Assembly (NCBI GenBank): GCA_903930435.1
Contig: CAIYYN010000061.1
Coordinates: 110,637-174,636, forward strand
DNA: 64,000 nt
Direction of reading: 5' to 3'
From: an uncultured Hyphomicrobiales bacterium
GTDB lineage: Bacteria; Pseudomonadota; Alphaproteobacteria; Rhizobiales; Ancalomicrobiaceae
Both the position numbers and the translations under genes were made by a program. This document shows positions 62,974 through 64,000 of this stretch, piece by piece; positions within the stretch are counted from its first letter, which is position 1; every line of letters begins with the position of its first letter. The notes under the pieces are model-generated. The model had not been told where the DNA came from. It did not search any database and saw only the letters and a program-made list of their open reading frames with translations.

Positions 62974-64000
62974 TTGACCATCTCAACTGGACCGCGACGG
63001 CGGTATTCGTCGGCTTCTTTGCGCTCGTGACGATCATGGGTTTCTATGCTGCGCGCTGGAAGTCGGGCAATCTCGACGAATTGCATGAATGGGGTCTCGG
63101 CGGCCGCCGGTTCGGCGCCTGGATCACCTGGTTCCTGCTCGGTGGTGACCTCTATACCGCGTACACGGTCATTGCAGTGCCGGCTGCCGTCTACGCAATC
63201 GGGTCCTATGGCTTCTTCGCGGTGCCTTATACGATCCTGATCTATCCCTTCATCTTCCTGACCATGCCACGCCTGTGGAATGTCGCGCACAAGAAGGGCT
63301 TCATCACCGGCGCCGACTTCGTGTTTGCCCGCTATGACAACAAGTGGCTGGAACTGGCCGTCGCCTTCACCGGCATCCTGGCGACCATGCCCTATATCGC
63401 GCTGCAGCTCGTCGGCATGGAAAAGGTCATCCAGGCCCTTGGGTTCCAGGGTGAAGGCCTTGTTGCGCATGTGCCCTTGACGATCGCCTTCGTCATTCTC
63501 GCCGTCTACACCTATTCGAGCGGCCTGCGCGCGCCAGCCATGATCGCCTTCGTCAAGGACATCATGATCTATATCTTCGTGATTGCCGCCGTGATCATCA
63601 TCCCGGCCAAGCTCGGCGGATATGGCGCGATCTTCGATGTTGCCGCCAAGGACTTCGCGGGCAAACCGAATGCGGGTGTCACGCTGGGACAGGGTCAGAT
63701 CTGGCCGTTCATCACCTTGGCCATCGGCTCTGCGATGGCGCTGTTCATGTATCCGCATTCGATGACGGGCGTGCTGGCGGCTTCAAGCCCGAAGGCGATC
63801 CGTCGCAACGCGATCACGCTTCCGGCCTATTCGGTGGTTCTGGGCCTGATCGCGCTGATGGGCTACATGGCGCATGCGGCTGGCATCAAGGTGGCCAATC
63901 CGCAGGACGCCATTCCGCAGCTGTTCCTGAAGATGTTCCCGGACTGGTTCGCGGGCTTCTGCTTTGCGGCCATCGCCATCGGCGCACTGGTCCCGGCGGC
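62970..64000 (+). CDS. mctP: Sodium:solute symporter, monocarboxylate type (MctP-like), partial
   Basis: The gene runs off the window after 343 residues. It is an SSS-family transporter with many hydrophobic segments; GLGGRRFGAWITWFLLGGDL near residue 50 and an IGSAMALFMYPHSMTGVLAA stretch are characteristic of the group that takes up lactate, pyruvate and other short carboxylates in rhizobia. Full-length members have about 500-550 residues. The pairing with DUF3311 supports the MctP subgroup, though the substrate is inferred. Confidence 0.88.
   Translation, partial: MIDHLNWTATAVFVGFFALVTIMGFYAARWKSGNLDELHEWGLGGRRFGAWITWFLLGGDLYTAYTVIAVPAAVYAIGSYGFFAVPYTILIYPFIFLTMPRLWNVAHKKGFITGADFVFARYDNKWLELAVAFTGILATMPYIALQLVGMEKVIQALGFQGEGLVAHVPLTIAFVILAVYTYSSGLRAPAMIAFVKDIMIYIFVIAAVIIIPAKLGGYGAIFDVAAKDFAGKPNAGVTLGQGQIWPFITLAIGSAMALFMYPHSMTGVLAASSPKAIRRNAITLPAYSVVLGLIALMGYMAHAAGIKVANPQDAIPQLFLKMFPDWFAGFCFAAIAIGALVPA

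Noticed and set aside
1..64000. CRISPR arrays, insertion sequences, prophage genes, rRNA genes and cobalamin riboswitch
   Set aside because: No regularly spaced repeats, transposase or integrase motifs, phage structural genes or rRNA sequences are visible; the nrdJ upstream region is outside the window.

Overview
The window comes from a chromosome of about 60% G+C and reads as an alphaproteobacterium, most likely Hyphomicrobiales (Rhizobiales). The support is gene content and order: a B12-dependent ribonucleotide reductase, accB-accC-aat, the rne-amiC-PBP1A-prfB block, a suf operon of sufB-C-D-S-T-A type, two DUF2336 proteins beside an M23 peptidase, and tRNA-Thr next to rlmB. No genus can be named from the sequence alone.

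Layout. 1-2.5 kb: 3' part of nrdJ. 2.5-10.8 kb: an MFS exporter, the aat/accC/accB operon, trhO, an exported DsbA-like protein, an aminotransferase and recX. 11-22 kb: rne, amiC, PBP1A and prfB (with its programmed frameshift), plus two extra genes between PBP1A and prfB: an avidin-family biotin-binding protein and an exported alpha/beta hydrolase. 22-31 kb: two paralogous DUF2336 genes, an M23 envelope peptidase, a very large AsmA/DUF3971-like envelope protein, a peroxiredoxin and tyrS. 31-41 kb: iron-sulfur cluster assembly (a NifS-like desulfurase, then sufB, a small coiled-coil gene, sufC, sufD, sufS, sufT-like, sufA-like), interrupted by a reverse-strand DUF4424 gene. 41-49.5 kb: LysE exporter, GGDEF protein, a very AT-rich gene-free block, rhlE, parE, a small membrane protein and an isochorismatase-fold protein that lacks the catalytic cysteine. 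49.5-52 kb: an ABC exporter. 52-58.6 kb: an unsaturated-uronate (pectin/rhamnogalacturonan type) catabolic cluster with a divergent LacI regulator, GH105, kduI, an unassigned 832-residue protein and kduD. 58.6-61.5 kb: a low-G+C island with a DUF262 protein overlapping a HEPN-like protein, then a broken MqsA-type antitoxin, an orphan HTH antitoxin and tRNA-Thr. 61.6-64 kb: rlmB, a DUF3311 protein and the start of an MctP-like sodium/monocarboxylate symporter.

The most interesting signals are (i) the DUF262 + HEPN two-gene module in low-G+C DNA beside tRNA-Thr, a likely conflict or defence system; (ii) an avidin whose N-terminus looks like a double-glycine (C39-peptidase) leader instead of a Sec signal; (iii) the 832-residue protein translationally coupled to kduI, a candidate new carbohydrate-active enzyme; and (iv) a roughly 19% G+C block upstream of the diguanylate cyclase gene. 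All functional statements rest on reading motifs and gene order by eye; no database search was run.
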